A stretch of DNA of 64,000 bases from Glycomyces tenuis DSM 44171 (GCF_000427885.1 NZ_KE386602.1:214206-278205), one strand, 5' to 3'; counted from the first letter of the stretch, positions 33,334 to 41,935 are shown. Made by a program: numbers and translations. The notes: generated by a model not told the origin, from the sequence alone.

Positions 33334-34130
33334 GAGCGCCGCGGTTCGAGGAAGGACAGGTGGTCCTTGGTGATCGTCGTGGTGACCAGCAGCTCGGTGA
33401 TCAGGTTGTGGTTGAGCGCGTTGCCGACCGGTGGCGGGATCTCCTTCTCGACCAGGCCGCGGACGTGCGGGCTCAGCCGGTGGCGCACCTCGGAGACCCG
33501 GCGGGCGGCCTTGCGCCAGTTCCAGCCCGCCGCGGGCTGGAGCTCGTGCAGCTCCTGGGCGACCTCCTCCCACGTCAGCGGCTGCGGGTGGGTCTCCCCG
33601 CGCAGGTAGCGCTGGCCGAGAGCGACGAGCACCAGGCGCTCGTCGGGGCTGAGCGGCCACACCGGCCGCCCGAGCGTCTCCAGCTCGCAGACCCTCCCGC
33701 CGGAGCCCGGCGGCGGCCCTGCAGCGACGCGCACCTCCAGCAGGTGCTCCTGCCCGGGTGCGACGATGAACAGCGGCGTGTACTTCGAGGCCAGCTCGAC
33801 GTGGTCGCCGCCGAGCACCAGCCCCGATTCGGGCATCCGGATCGGCAGTCTGCCGACGTTGTGCACCTCCCAGCGCGAGCGGCGGCGCCTGATGTAGCCG
33901 TGCCTGCGGCTGACGTGCAGGTCGTCCGGGCCGACGCACACGTGGACCTCGGGGTCGTTGCGCCCGAACACGACCGTGAAGTCGCTGTCGGGCGAGACGC
34001 TCATGCCGCCGTTCGCGCCCATGACGAACAGCGTGCCGGGCTGGACCGGCGGCAGCTCGCGGGTGAGACTGCCGGACTCCTTCGGAAGGAGGACGACCTT
34101 GTCGGCCCTCCTGGTGCGCAACTGTGGCAT
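33330..34130 (-). CDS. FHA domain protein with C-terminal helical domain (266 aa)
   Basis: FHA domain at about residues 35-115: VFGRNDPEVHVCVG, VSRRHGYIRRRRSRWEVHNVGRLPI (the G-R / S-x-x-H / N-G signature that reads phosphothreonine). Residues 150-250 are helical (LSPDERLVLVALGQRYLRG, WEEVAQELHELQP, RKAARRVSEVRHRLSPH), resembling a winged-helix or output domain. It is just downstream of two serine/threonine kinase genes on the same strand, so it is a likely phospho-reader of those kinases. ATG 34130 chosen, preceded by GGGAG. Confidence 0.85.
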   Translation of the reverse strand: MPQLRTRRADKVVLLPKESGSLTRELPPVQPGTLFVMGANGGMSVSPDSDFTVVFGRNDPEVHVCVGPDDLHVSRRHGYIRRRRSRWEVHNVGRLPIRMPESGLVLGGDHVELASKYTPLFIVAPGQEHLLEVRVAAGPPPGSGGRVCELETLGRPVWPLSPDERLVLVALGQRYLRGETHPQPLTWEEVAQELHELQPAAGWNWRKAARRVSEVRHRLSPHVRGLVEKEIPPPVGNALNHNLITELLVTTTITKDHLSFLEPRRS

Positions 34131-34195
34131 GGCTACTCCCAACGTTCTGGCCGGTCCGACGCTAACCCGGCCGGCGCGAGAGGGGTCCCGCCCGG

Positions 34196-35467
34196 TCAGC
34201 CGGAGCCCTCGACCTCGCTGGTGCTGGAGGTGCCGATGGTGAGGAACTCGCCGGTGCCGACCTGGAAGCCGTCGATCGATATGAGCATGTCGATCTCGCC
34301 GGGCGGGTACTCGAACTCGAGGTGGTACGTCGACTCCTCGGGCAGCGGCGGGATCTCGACGGTCTCCTCCCATGGCAGCTCCACGTCCTCCAGCGTCGTC
34401 GGCTCGCCGTTGACCGTGTAGGTCAGCGAGATGAGCGGGCCGTCCCCGGTGAACTGGAACGTCAGCAGGCGCGACGGCCGCTCCTGGGCGGCGGCGACCG
34501 CCGAGCGCTCGAGGGGGAGCGCCCTGCCGTTCGACCGCTCGGCTTCGGAGCCGAGCGGGACGAGGGCGGCGGCCCCGCCGCCGAGCACCGCCGCGGCCCC
34601 GAAGCCGAGCAGCACCCGCCGCCGGCTCGCCTTCGGCTCGGCGGGCGGGAGCTCGGCGGAGGCGGCGATCGCCGCCTCCAGCTCATCGCTCGTCCACGGC
34701 TCGTCCGCCTCGGCGAGCTGCTCGATCAGCTCCGGCACGGTCGGGCGATCGGACGGGTCGGGGGCCATGCAGCGGGCCGCCAGCTCCCGCAGCCCCTCGT
34801 CGGCGAAGTCGTCCGGCCACGACGAGTCCTCGGTCGACGGCTCGCCGGTGCAGGCGAAGGCCAGGGTCGCGCCGAACGCGTAGACGTCGCCCGCGGGCCC
34901 GAGCCGCGCGCCCTCGGCCTGCTCGGGCGACATGAACCCCCTGGTCCCGGCGGGGGCCGGAGCGGCGGTGCGCCCATCGTCGCCGAGTTCACGGGCGGTC
35001 CCGAAGTCCACGAGGCGGACGCCGTCGTCGGTGAGGAGCACGTTCCCCGGTTTGACGTCGAGGTGGACGATCCCGGCCTCGTGGACCGAGCGGAGCGCGT
35101 GCGCGAGGCCGGCGGCGATCGACCGCGCCTGGGCGGCGGGCATGGTCCCGAACCGCCGGACCGCGTCCCTGACCGAGACCGAGGGCAGGAACTCCGTCGC
35201 GATCCAGGGCGTCTCGTCCTCGGGGGCCGCCTCGATGAACGGCGCGCCGTAGCCGTCTCCGGCCTTCGCGGCCGCGTCGGCCTCGCGGCGGAGGCGCTCG
35301 CGCGCCTGCGGATCCGAGGCGTGCTCGGCGTGCATGACCTTGACGGCCGCCCTGCGTCCGCCCTTGGACAGGCCCAGGTAGACGGTCGCCATGCCGCCCG
35401 CGCCGATGCGCGCCTGGAGCCGGAAGGTCCCGATCGAGCGGGGGTCGTCGTGCTGGAGGGGCTGCAT
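34196..35467 (-). CDS. Serine/threonine protein kinase with MmpS-like sensor domain (423 aa)
   Basis: Kinase domain residues 1-265: IGAGGMATVYLG P-loop, AAVKVMHAEH Lys, HLDVKPGNVLL catalytic loop, VDFGTARE and GTRGFMSPEQAEG. The HRD arginine is Leu (HLD), so it is a non-RD kinase. A transmembrane helix follows at about 285-305. The extracytoplasmic end (residues 330-423: LISLTYTVNGEPTTLEDVEL, PWEETVEIPPLPEES) looks like the MmpS fold found on mycobacterial lipid-transport accessory proteins. It is 2 bases from the adjacent kinase gene, so both are in one operon. Confidence 0.88.
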   Translation of the reverse strand: MQPLQHDDPRSIGTFRLQARIGAGGMATVYLGLSKGGRRAAVKVMHAEHASDPQARERLRREADAAAKAGDGYGAPFIEAAPEDETPWIATEFLPSVSVRDAVRRFGTMPAAQARSIAAGLAHALRSVHEAGIVHLDVKPGNVLLTDDGVRLVDFGTARELGDDGRTAAPAPAGTRGFMSPEQAEGARLGPAGDVYAFGATLAFACTGEPSTEDSSWPDDFADEGLRELAARCMAPDPSDRPTVPELIEQLAEADEPWTSDELEAAIAASAELPPAEPKASRRRVLLGFGAAAVLGGGAAALVPLGSEAERSNGRALPLERSAVAAAQERPSRLLTFQFTGDGPLISLTYTVNGEPTTLEDVELPWEETVEIPPLPEESTYHLEFEYPPGEIDMLISIDGFQVGTGEFLTIGTSSTSEVEGSG

Positions 35468-35469
35468 GT

Positions 35470-37560
35470 CTACCTTTCAGTGGCGGGTTCGAGGGCGTGG
35501 ACGCGGCCGTCGCTCGTGCCGACGAACACCAGGCCGTCGAGCGGCACCGGCGGGGCGGTGAAGGTCTCGCCCGCGTCCCAGGTCCACAGTGTTGACCCGT
35601 CGGCGAGGTCGAGCGCGTACGCGGTCCGGTCGGTGCCGCAGACGTAGAGCGCGCCGTCCGCCGGCCGCAGCAGGTTCGTGGTCCCGTACGGATCGCCTTC
35701 GCCCCCGCCGCTCTGGACCGCCCAGAGCTCCTCGCCGGTGTCGGCCCGGAGCGCCAGCGTGTCGCCGCCGCCCGCCTGGGCGTAGAGCACCCCGTCGCCG
35801 TAGAGGAACCGGTGGCCGAACGAGCCGGTGGGCCTGGTCCAGACCGCGGCGCCGTCCTCGGTGCGGACGGCGTGGACGACGCCTTCGGCGTCGCAGGCGA
35901 CGACCATGCCGTCGCCAAGCGACGGTGATGACGCGGTGTCCATCTCGTAGGTCCAGGCGGTGTCGCCGGTGCGCGGGTCGAGTCCTTCCAGGACGGCGTG
36001 CGCGGCGACGACGATGTCGTCGTTCGCCACGAGCCCGTTCTCGGGGTTCACCTCCGCGTACCAGACCTGCCCGCCGCCGTCGGCCCGCAGCGCCGCGACG
36101 GCCTCGCTGCCGACGCACAGGAGCTCGCCGCAGGCGAAGGGGCCCTGCCACGGGAGGAATTCGGTGCTTCGGGACCATTCGACGCCGCCTGAGGCGGCGT
36201 CGAGGGCGGTCAGCGCCCAGGGGTAGATCGATTCGTCGACCGTGTACAGGCGCCCGTCGGCCACCGCCGCGCGGACGACGGCCTCGCGTTCCCATGCGAC
36301 CGCTCCGGTGGCGGGGTCGAGCGCCTGGAGCCGGTCGTCCGCGACGGCGACGATGAGGCCGCCCGCGGCGGTCACGGTGGGTCCGAAGACGCCGACCTGC
36401 ACGCTCCATCTCGGCACGGCCTCGGGCGGCGGGGCGCTCGGCGAGGGCTCGCCCGTGGCCGCCGGGGAGGCGCTGCCCTCGGGGGGTTCGGCGGTCTGCG
36501 GCTCGGCGGCGCCGTCCGGCCACAGCGCCCAGGCGGCGCCCGCGGCGAGGAGTCCCGCCGCGGACAGGCCGCCGGCGACGACGGCGCGGCGGCCGATCCT
36601 CCTGGGCGGGGCGGGTGCGGGGCCGAAGTCCGAGGGGGCGTCGAGCGTGCCCATGGCGGCCTTCGGCGACGGCGGGGCGGCCTCGGTCGGCGTCCGCGAG
36701 GGGATCGGCTCGGCCTCGCGGCGGGCGATGCCGACCGCGACGGGCTCGGGCAGCCAGTCGGTGCCGTGCAAGGGCACCGGGTCGCCGCCGAGCCGCTCCA
36801 GGAGCTTCTCGGCGGTGGGACGGCGGGCCGGGTCCGGTTCGAGGCAGGCGGCCGCGATCCGGGCGAGGGCGCGGTCGGGGAGGGCGCGGGCGGGGTCGGT
36901 CCCGGGCTCGGGGCGGCCGGAGTCGAAGCCGGGGCGGCCGGTGGCCGCGTAGTGCAGGACCACGCCGAGCGAGAACAGGTCGCCGGAGGGCCGCACGCGC
37001 CGGCCCGCGGCCTGCTCGGGCGACATGTACACGGGGGTGCCGATCGCCGTCCCCGGCTGGGTGATCCCGGTGGCGTCCTCGGGCCGCACGATGCCGAAGT
37101 CGATGACCTTCGGGCCTCCGGCGGTCAGCATCACGTTGGCGGGCTTGAGGTCGCGGTGCACCAGTCCGGCGCGGTGGATGGCCGCGAGCGCCTCGGCCAG
37201 GCCGGTCGCGAGCGCGCGCAGCGCCTCGGGCGGCAGGGGCCCGCAGGCCTCGACGGCCTCCTTCAGCGTCATGCCGGGCACGTACGCGGCGGCCAGCCAC
37301 GGTTCGGGGGCGTCGGGTCCGGCGTCGAGCACTGCGGCGGTGAAGGCGCCGCTCACCTCGCGGGCGGCCTCGACTTCGCGCCGGAACCGGTCGCGGAACT
37401 CGGCGTCCTTGGCGAGGCCGGCCTTGACGACCTTGACGGCGACCTTCCGTCCGCCGGGGGCGAGGGCGAGGTAGACGGTGCCCATGCCGCCGGCGCCGAG
37501 GCGGGCGAGGAGCGCGTAGGGGCCCACGCGCTCGGGGTCGTCGTCGCTCAGCGGCTCCAC
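35470..37560 (-). CDS. Serine/threonine protein kinase with PQQ-type beta-propeller (696 aa)
   Basis: Kinase residues 1-275: LGAGGMGTVYLA, KVAVKVVKAGL, HRDLKPANVMLT, IDFGIVRPED, GTPVYMSPEQAAG. A transmembrane helix near 330-352 (VVAGGLSAAGLLAAGAAWAL) is followed by a Pro-rich linker and a PQQ/quinoprotein-like propeller (repeats such as ALDPATGAVAWEREA, GLDPRTGDTAWTYEM, VHAVRTEDGAAVWTR) from about 390 to 696. The extracytoplasmic propeller likely binds a ligand or protein and signals to the kinase. It is first in the kinase-kinase-FHA series. Confidence 0.92.
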   Translation of the reverse strand: MEPLSDDDPERVGPYALLARLGAGGMGTVYLALAPGGRKVAVKVVKAGLAKDAEFRDRFRREVEAAREVSGAFTAAVLDAGPDAPEPWLAAAYVPGMTLKEAVEACGPLPPEALRALATGLAEALAAIHRAGLVHRDLKPANVMLTAGGPKVIDFGIVRPEDATGITQPGTAIGTPVYMSPEQAAGRRVRPSGDLFSLGVVLHYAATGRPGFDSGRPEPGTDPARALPDRALARIAAACLEPDPARRPTAEKLLERLGGDPVPLHGTDWLPEPVAVGIARREAEPIPSRTPTEAAPPSPKAAMGTLDAPSDFGPAPAPPRRIGRRAVVAGGLSAAGLLAAGAAWALWPDGAAEPQTAEPPEGSASPAATGEPSPSAPPPEAVPRWSVQVGVFGPTVTAAGGLIVAVADDRLQALDPATGAVAWEREAVVRAAVADGRLYTVDESIYPWALTALDAASGGVEWSRSTEFLPWQGPFACGELLCVGSEAVAALRADGGGQVWYAEVNPENGLVANDDIVVAAHAVLEGLDPRTGDTAWTYEMDTASSPSLGDGMVVACDAEGVVHAVRTEDGAAVWTRPTGSFGHRFLYGDGVLYAQAGGGDTLALRADTGEELWAVQSGGGEGDPYGTTNLLRPADGALYVCGTDRTAYALDLADGSTLWTWDAGETFTAPPVPLDGLVFVGTSDGRVHALEPATER

Positions 37561-37677
37561 GGCGTGTCCTTCCCGCGGCTCGGGCGCCGCGGCGGTCGCC
37601 GAGCGGTCACCGGTCTCGCGGACCGCTTAGAACGATAACCGTTCCGCACCGGGTCGCCGCCCGAAGGGCGGTGGGCT

Positions 37678-38148
37678 TCAGGCGATCTCGACGACGGGGT
37701 TGTGGTGGACGGGAAAGTTCACCGAGTTGGCGATGAAGCAGGTCTTGTTGGCCTCGAGGTGCAGCTCGACAGCCTGGTCCATACTGGACTCGGCGGTGAT
37801 GGTCACCTTGGGGTTCAGGACGACCTCGACGAAGCGGCCGCTGCTGCCCGGGGCCATGGCCAGACGGCCGGTCGCCAGGTCCTCGTAGGAGGTCACCACG
37901 ACGCGGTGGGTGGCGCACAGCGCCAGGTAGGTGAGCATGTGGCATTCGGCGAGGGCGGACACGAGGAGGTCTTCGGGGTTCCACCGCTCGGGGCGGCCGC
38001 GGAAGGCCGGGTCGGCGCTGCCCTCCAGCGCGGGCTTGCCCTGGACGAGGACCTCGTGGTCCCGCTCGTAGTCGCGGTAGTTCGACGTGCCAGAGCCGGT
38101 GTTCCCGGTCCACCGGACGGTGACTTCGTAGTGGTGCTCGCCGCGCAT
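37678..38148 (-). CDS. OsmC family peroxiredoxin-like protein (156 aa)
   Basis: Typical OsmC/Ohr fold: PEDLLVSALAECHMLTYLALC has the first conserved Cys, and LEANKTCFIANSVNFPV the second; these two cysteines detoxify organic hydroperoxides. Length is normal. The start at 38148 is preceded by AAGGAGCGA. It stands alone between the kinase block and the Nramp operon. Confidence 0.92.
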   Translation of the reverse strand: MRGEHHYEVTVRWTGNTGSGTSNYRDYERDHEVLVQGKPALEGSADPAFRGRPERWNPEDLLVSALAECHMLTYLALCATHRVVVTSYEDLATGRLAMAPGSSGRFVEVVLNPKVTITAESSMDQAVELHLEANKTCFIANSVNFPVHHNPVVEIA

Positions 38149-38324
38149 CGGTCGCTCCTTCGGTCAGCAGAGGGCGTCGACAGCCTAACCGGAGGGGTTC
38201 GACGCGGTTGTCACGGTCCGCCGAGACGTGCTTGATCTGCGCTGATGGAGTACCCGGCGCGGCGCCGAGACCAACGTCGACAGTCGATGCGTTCGAGCAC
38301 AGGGGACACGGCGGGCGCCGCCGG

Positions 38325-38450
38325 TCACGTACCGTCGGTCCGCGGGCCGGTCGGCTCGGTGCCGCGCCTCTGACGGTACGCGCGCCAGAGCCGCTTCGCC
38401 ACCGCGATGCCCACGGTGACCGCCACGCTCTTGATCAGCCGTCCCATCAT
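38325..38450 (-). CDS. Small cationic protein (41 aa)
   Basis: A short gene with an excellent ribosome binding site: GGAGGAAATC then ATGATG at 38450-38445. The product begins MMGRLIKSVAVTVGIAVAKR, continues with Trp/Arg-rich sequence, and ends in a short Thr/Gly/Pro tail. It looks like an amphipathic helix with strong positive charge. No family recognised. It follows the PRC-barrel gene by 86 bases on the same strand and is the apparent last gene of that operon. Confidence 0.6.
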   Translation of the reverse strand: MMGRLIKSVAVTVGIAVAKRLWRAYRQRRGTEPTGPRTDGT

Positions 38451-38536
38451 GATTTCCTCCCATGCCCCGCGGGCGTCCCGCGGCGTGCGCTGGGGCATTC
38501 CCCGCCCTTCGCGGCGTTAAACCCGCAGGGCAGGCT

Positions 38537-38857
38537 CTAAGGGCCGCTGAGCGCGTCGAGCTCGTCCCAGGGCACGCGCAGGCGGACGGTGCCGGGGGCG
38601 GCGATGTCCAGCTCGGACAGCGGCGCGTAGCGGGTGTCGCGGTGCAGCCAGATCGCGAAGCGTCGCAGCAGCGCCGGGCCGACCTCGTCGCGGCGCTCGT
38701 AGCCGAACAGCCGGACGCGGGTGCGGCCCACCACCATCCCTTCGACCACGAGCGCCCGGCGCTCGGGCGCCGGCCTGGCGCGGACGTCGAGCACCATGCC
38801 GACGCGCCTCCCGCTCGGGTCGAGGACCTCGGCGTTGAACAGTTCAGCTCCCCGCAC
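38537..38857 (-). CDS. PRC-barrel-like protein 2 of the Nramp operon (106 aa)
   Basis: GTG at 38857 lies inside the preceding gene's 3' end (14-base overlap). The sequence (NAEVLDPSGRRVGMVLDVRARP, then RRALVVEGMVVGRTRVRLFG) has the beta-rich G-x-V-x-D-V pattern of PRC-barrel domains, a small fold found alone in proteins of uncertain role. No membrane segment. Probably a partner of the adjacent PRC-like protein and transporter. Confidence 0.65.
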   Translation of the reverse strand: MRGAELFNAEVLDPSGRRVGMVLDVRARPAPERRALVVEGMVVGRTRVRLFGYERRDEVGPALLRRFAIWLHRDTRYAPLSELDIAAPGTVRLRVPWDELDALSGP

Positions 38858-39242
38858 GGCCCGCTCCCGGGATCCGTTCGACGAAGGCCCTGAACCGGCG
38901 CTCGGTGGGGCTGGCCGCCGCCTCCCCGGCCTCCGCGGTCACCTCGACGTCGGATTTCACGTCCACGACGTCGTCGAGGTCGATGCGGCGCGGGGAGTCG
39001 GGGCCGCCGGTCAGGCGCATCCCGAGGCGCAGCAGCCATCGCGTCGGCTGCGGCACCCGCTCGCACAGGGCCGAGGTGCCCACCAGCAGCGCGGTGACCT
39101 CCAGGGCGCCATCGGGCCGGCGGGTCAGCTCCACATCGTCGACCTTGCCGACGGGCTCGGCCTCCGGTGCGGTGATCTGCCGGTCGAGCAGCTGCGTGCC
39201 CAGGTCGATCCGGTCGCGTCCGTGCCATTCGATCCAGTTCAT
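38844..39242 (-). CDS. PRC-barrel-like protein 1 of the Nramp operon (132 aa)
   Basis: ATG at 39242 overlaps the transporter stop by 4 bases (ATGA). LLDRQITAPEAEPVGKVDDVELTRR is a PRC-barrel-type strand pair (D-x-x-x-x-P-v-G-k-V-D-D-v). The C-terminal half holds an amphipathic segment and a charged tail. Translational coupling to the transporter suggests a regulatory or metal-handling partner at the membrane; PRC-barrel proteins have been linked to such roles but not firmly. Confidence 0.7.
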   Translation of the reverse strand: MNWIEWHGRDRIDLGTQLLDRQITAPEAEPVGKVDDVELTRRPDGALEVTALLVGTSALCERVPQPTRWLLRLGMRLTGGPDSPRRIDLDDVVDVKSDVEVTAEAGEAAASPTERRFRAFVERIPGAGRAGS

Positions 39243-40468
39243 GCGCCCATCCCCGTCGTGATCATCAGCGGGATCGCCGCGATCGCGGCGACCAGCACCA
39301 CCACCATCATCACCAGGCCGACGGCGTTGCTGAACCTGCCGTTGACGTGGTCGCCGAGGTACTGCCGGTCGTTGGCGACGATCAGGACCGGCAGGTACGT
39401 CAGCGGCAGCGCCACCGCCGCGCCGACCAGCGCGACCTCGGTGACCATGACCGGGTCCACGCCGGTCTGGACGATGAGGAGCGCGATGAGGACCGAGCCG
39501 GCCACCACGGCGTGGAACCGCGCCGCGCGCTTGGGAGGAAGCCGTTTGCCCCACGGCCATCCGAAGTACTGCGACAGCATGTAGCCGCAGGACATCGCGG
39601 TCTCGAAGGCGGCGCCGACCAGCACGGCGAAGAAACCGAACAGGACCACGATCATGCCCGCCATGCCGAAGGCGAGGCCCACTGGCAGGACGACCTGGCC
39701 GAGGCTCTGCGCGTCCATGCCGAGGGGCAGCATGACGACCGCGGCGGCGGCCGCGATGCTCAGCGCGAGCAGGCCGCCCACGGGGAAGCCGATGAGCGCG
39801 GTGGCGCGCTGCATGCGCAGGTCCTTCGCGGACCACCGCTCCTCGACGCCGCCCGAGGACAGGAAGAACACCTCGTAGGGCGTCATCGCGGCCGCGAACA
39901 GGGTGATGGCGTAGTAGAAGTACGTCGGGACCGGTTCGCCGGCCGGCGGGGTGATGCCGGCGGCCTGCCCGGCCAGGGCCGACCAGTCGGGGTCGAGCCA
40001 CCAGATGGAGACGGCGAACACCGCGACGGCGAGCCCGGCGAGACCGAGGACCTGTTCGATCTTCTCGAACTTGACGCGCCACATGACGATCCACAGCCCG
40101 ATCGCGACCGGCGCCACCCAGACCACGTGCGGAACGCCGCTTGCCAGTTCGATGACCACGGCGACGCCGCCGATCTGCGCGGCCAGGGTCAGGATCGTGA
40201 CCAGGAGCGAGGCGATGAGGTTGAGCAGGGCCGCACGCGGGCCGAGCCGCTCGCGGACCAGGTCGTAGACGGGGCGGCCGGCGACGGCCACGATCCTGCC
40301 CGACATCTCGGCGTAGGCGCAGATGCCGATCACGCCGAGGAGGACGACCCACGCCAGGCCGAGGCCGTAGCGGGCGCCGATGGCGGCGTTGGTGACGATG
40401 TCGCCCATGTCGAGGAAGCCGCCGACGGCCGCCAGGATGCCGAGGCTGAGCCCGAGGTACTTCTTCAC
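39239..40468 (-). CDS. Nramp-related divalent metal transporter, non-canonical (409 aa)
   Basis: Eleven predicted transmembrane helices with the Nramp fold. In TM1 the usual DPGN motif reads DMGD (GGFLDMGDIVTNAAIGARYG), and TM6 has AAMTPYEVFF where classical members show MPH. The first Asp and the Met are retained, the Asn ligand is replaced by Asp and the Pro is lost or shifted. Selectivity may differ from Mn/Fe MntH, for example towards Mg or another ion; sequence alone cannot decide. GTG start at 40468 overlaps the upstream lipoprotein-like gene by 4 bases (GTGA). Confidence 0.88.
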   Translation of the reverse strand: MKKYLGLSLGILAAVGGFLDMGDIVTNAAIGARYGLGLAWVVLLGVIGICAYAEMSGRIVAVAGRPVYDLVRERLGPRAALLNLIASLLVTILTLAAQIGGVAVVIELASGVPHVVWVAPVAIGLWIVMWRVKFEKIEQVLGLAGLAVAVFAVSIWWLDPDWSALAGQAAGITPPAGEPVPTYFYYAITLFAAAMTPYEVFFLSSGGVEERWSAKDLRMQRATALIGFPVGGLLALSIAAAAAVVMLPLGMDAQSLGQVVLPVGLAFGMAGMIVVLFGFFAVLVGAAFETAMSCGYMLSQYFGWPWGKRLPPKRAARFHAVVAGSVLIALLIVQTGVDPVMVTEVALVGAAVALPLTYLPVLIVANDRQYLGDHVNGRFSNAVGLVMMVVVLVAAIAAIPLMITTGMGA

Positions 40469-40902
40469 AGCAGCTCGCTCCGCCCTTCGAGCGCGGTGGC
40501 GAGCTCTTCGGCGCTCCGCTTCGCGCTGCGCAGGGCGAAGCGGTCGCCGTCCTCCACCGCGCTCTGCGTCAGGCCGATCAGGGTCGTCGCTTCGACGAGC
40601 AGCGTCATGAGCCCGCCGTGGTCGCCGGGGAGTCTCGCCAGGTCTTCACGGGCGGTGACCAGTTCCGAGCGGGCCTCGTCGAGGACGACGGTGAGGGTGA
40701 CGGCGGGGGCGGGAGGGTCCTCGAGTCCGGCCTCGGCGACGAGGAGGGCCGTCTGGACCTGGGTGTGGGCGGTGGCGGTGATCCGGTCTTCGGCGGTGCC
40801 GGTGGAGGCGGCCCAGCTGGAGCAGGCCGCCGGGCTCAGGGCCAGGACGGCGGCGAGCGCCGCGGCGAAGCGGCGGATCATCGCCCGCGCCTGGGCCCCC
40901 AT
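40465..40902 (-). CDS. Small exported hypothetical protein upstream of the Nramp transporter (145 aa)
   Basis: Hydrophobic N-terminus (IRRFAAALAAVLALSPAACSS) looks like a signal peptide, possibly with a weak lipobox (PAAC). The mature part is helical (LVAEAGLEDPP, VLDEARSELVTAREDLARLP, RFALRSAKRSAEELATALE), without recognised family. Start is uncertain: ATG 40902 has GGGGGTG eight bases upstream; ATG 40881 would also serve. The GTGA overlap with the transporter start suggests the two products are made together. Confidence 0.6.
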   Translation of the reverse strand: MGAQARAMIRRFAAALAAVLALSPAACSSWAASTGTAEDRITATAHTQVQTALLVAEAGLEDPPAPAVTLTVVLDEARSELVTAREDLARLPGDHGGLMTLLVEATTLIGLTQSAVEDGDRFALRSAKRSAEELATALEGRSELL

Positions 40903-41068
40903 GCCGCGCACCCCCGTCCGTCCGACCGCTGTCGAAGCCGCGTACCCGGTGGACGGGAACTCAACCATCGAACACCATCAGTAGTCGAACAGTAACAAAT
41001 GGACACTGCCGGGGGCGGCGGGTCGGAAACGGCGCCGCCTGGATCCGGGCGGTGGGTACCGTGGGCCG

Positions 41069-41443
41069 ATGGACACACTCGATGAGCTGCTGGAGATGGA
41101 GCACGCCGGGTGGCGGTCGCTGTGCGAGGGCACCGGTGGGGCGTTCTACGGCTCGGTCATGACCGAGGACGCCGTGATGGTCCTCGCGCACGGTTTCGTC
41201 CTGGGCAGGGCCGCGGTGGCGGCCTCTCTGGACGAGGCTCCGCCCTGGAGCGGTTACGAGATCACCGAGGAGCGCGTCGTCGCGGTCGGCGAGGGCGCCA
41301 CGGCGCTGGTCTACCGGGCCCGGGCGTGGCGGGAGGGCGGCGAGGCGGCGTTCGTCGCGCTGATGTCCTCGGTGTACGTCGAGACGCCGGAGGGCCGGAG
41401 GCTCGCGCTCTATCAGCAGACGCCGGTGCCGCACTCGGAGTGA
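41069..41443 (+). CDS. DUF4440/NTF2-like protein (124 aa)
   Basis: NTF2-fold: LDELLEMEHAGWRSLCEGTGGAFYGSVMTEDAVMVLAHG is the typical helix-loop of SnoaL/DUF4440 proteins, with a C-terminal YVETPEGRRLALYQQTPVP sheet. Such proteins bind small molecules or are orphan cone-shaped dimers. Function unknown. Start at ATG 41069; no strong ribosome binding site. Ends 12 bases from the convergent SLOG-like gene. Confidence 0.8.
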   Translation: MDTLDELLEMEHAGWRSLCEGTGGAFYGSVMTEDAVMVLAHGFVLGRAAVAASLDEAPPWSGYEITEERVVAVGEGATALVYRARAWREGGEAAFVALMSSVYVETPEGRRLALYQQTPVPHSE

Positions 41444-41455
41444 GGGGCCCGCCGT

Positions 41456-41935
41456 TCAGCCGCGGCGGCCGCTGTCGGGCCAGACGACCGTGACGGGCAG
41501 GCCGCGGTCCTTGGCGGCCTCGACGACGTCGGCCGTGCCGCCGGCCACCTGTGCGGGGCCGCCGTCCCAGACGGCGAGGACGTGGTCGGCGGTCTCGAGC
41601 ATGGCCAGCGCGGCGGCCATGCGGGCCTCCGGAGTGGACTCGCGGTGGTCGAGCTCGCGGACGCCTGAGGCCAGGGCCAGGAGCCGGTCGTATTCGAGGA
41701 TGTTGCCCTCGTCGAGGCTCTTGCGGTAGTCGGCGGCGGGCACGATGACCTCGATGGCGCCGCCGAGGTCCAGCACCGCTCTGGCGAAGGTCTGGTCGAC
41801 GCCGTCGTCGAGGCAGGTGATGCCGACCGTCGACTCGCCGTCCTCGAATTCGGCCAGCAGCATGCGCAAGGCGGTGTCGACGTCGACCATGGTGGCGCCG
41901 TGGACATCGCGGTGTCCGGTGATGGCGATTCGCAT
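41456..41935 (-). CDS. SLOG-type Rossmannoid nucleotide-binding protein (159 aa)
   Basis: MRIAITGHRDVHG is the GHR start and VLAVWDGGPAQVAGGTADVVEAAKDRG the G-G-T loop characteristic of SLOG superfamily proteins (relatives of DprA/LOG), which bind nucleotide or nucleotide-derived ligands. Asp-rich strand GITCLDDGVDQ sits between them. Strong GGGAGG ribosome binding site before ATG 41935. No effector partner is adjacent, so a sensor role is only a suggestion. Confidence 0.72.
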   Translation of the reverse strand: MRIAITGHRDVHGATMVDVDTALRMLLAEFEDGESTVGITCLDDGVDQTFARAVLDLGGAIEVIVPAADYRKSLDEGNILEYDRLLALASGVRELDHRESTPEARMAAALAMLETADHVLAVWDGGPAQVAGGTADVVEAAKDRGLPVTVVWPDSGRRG

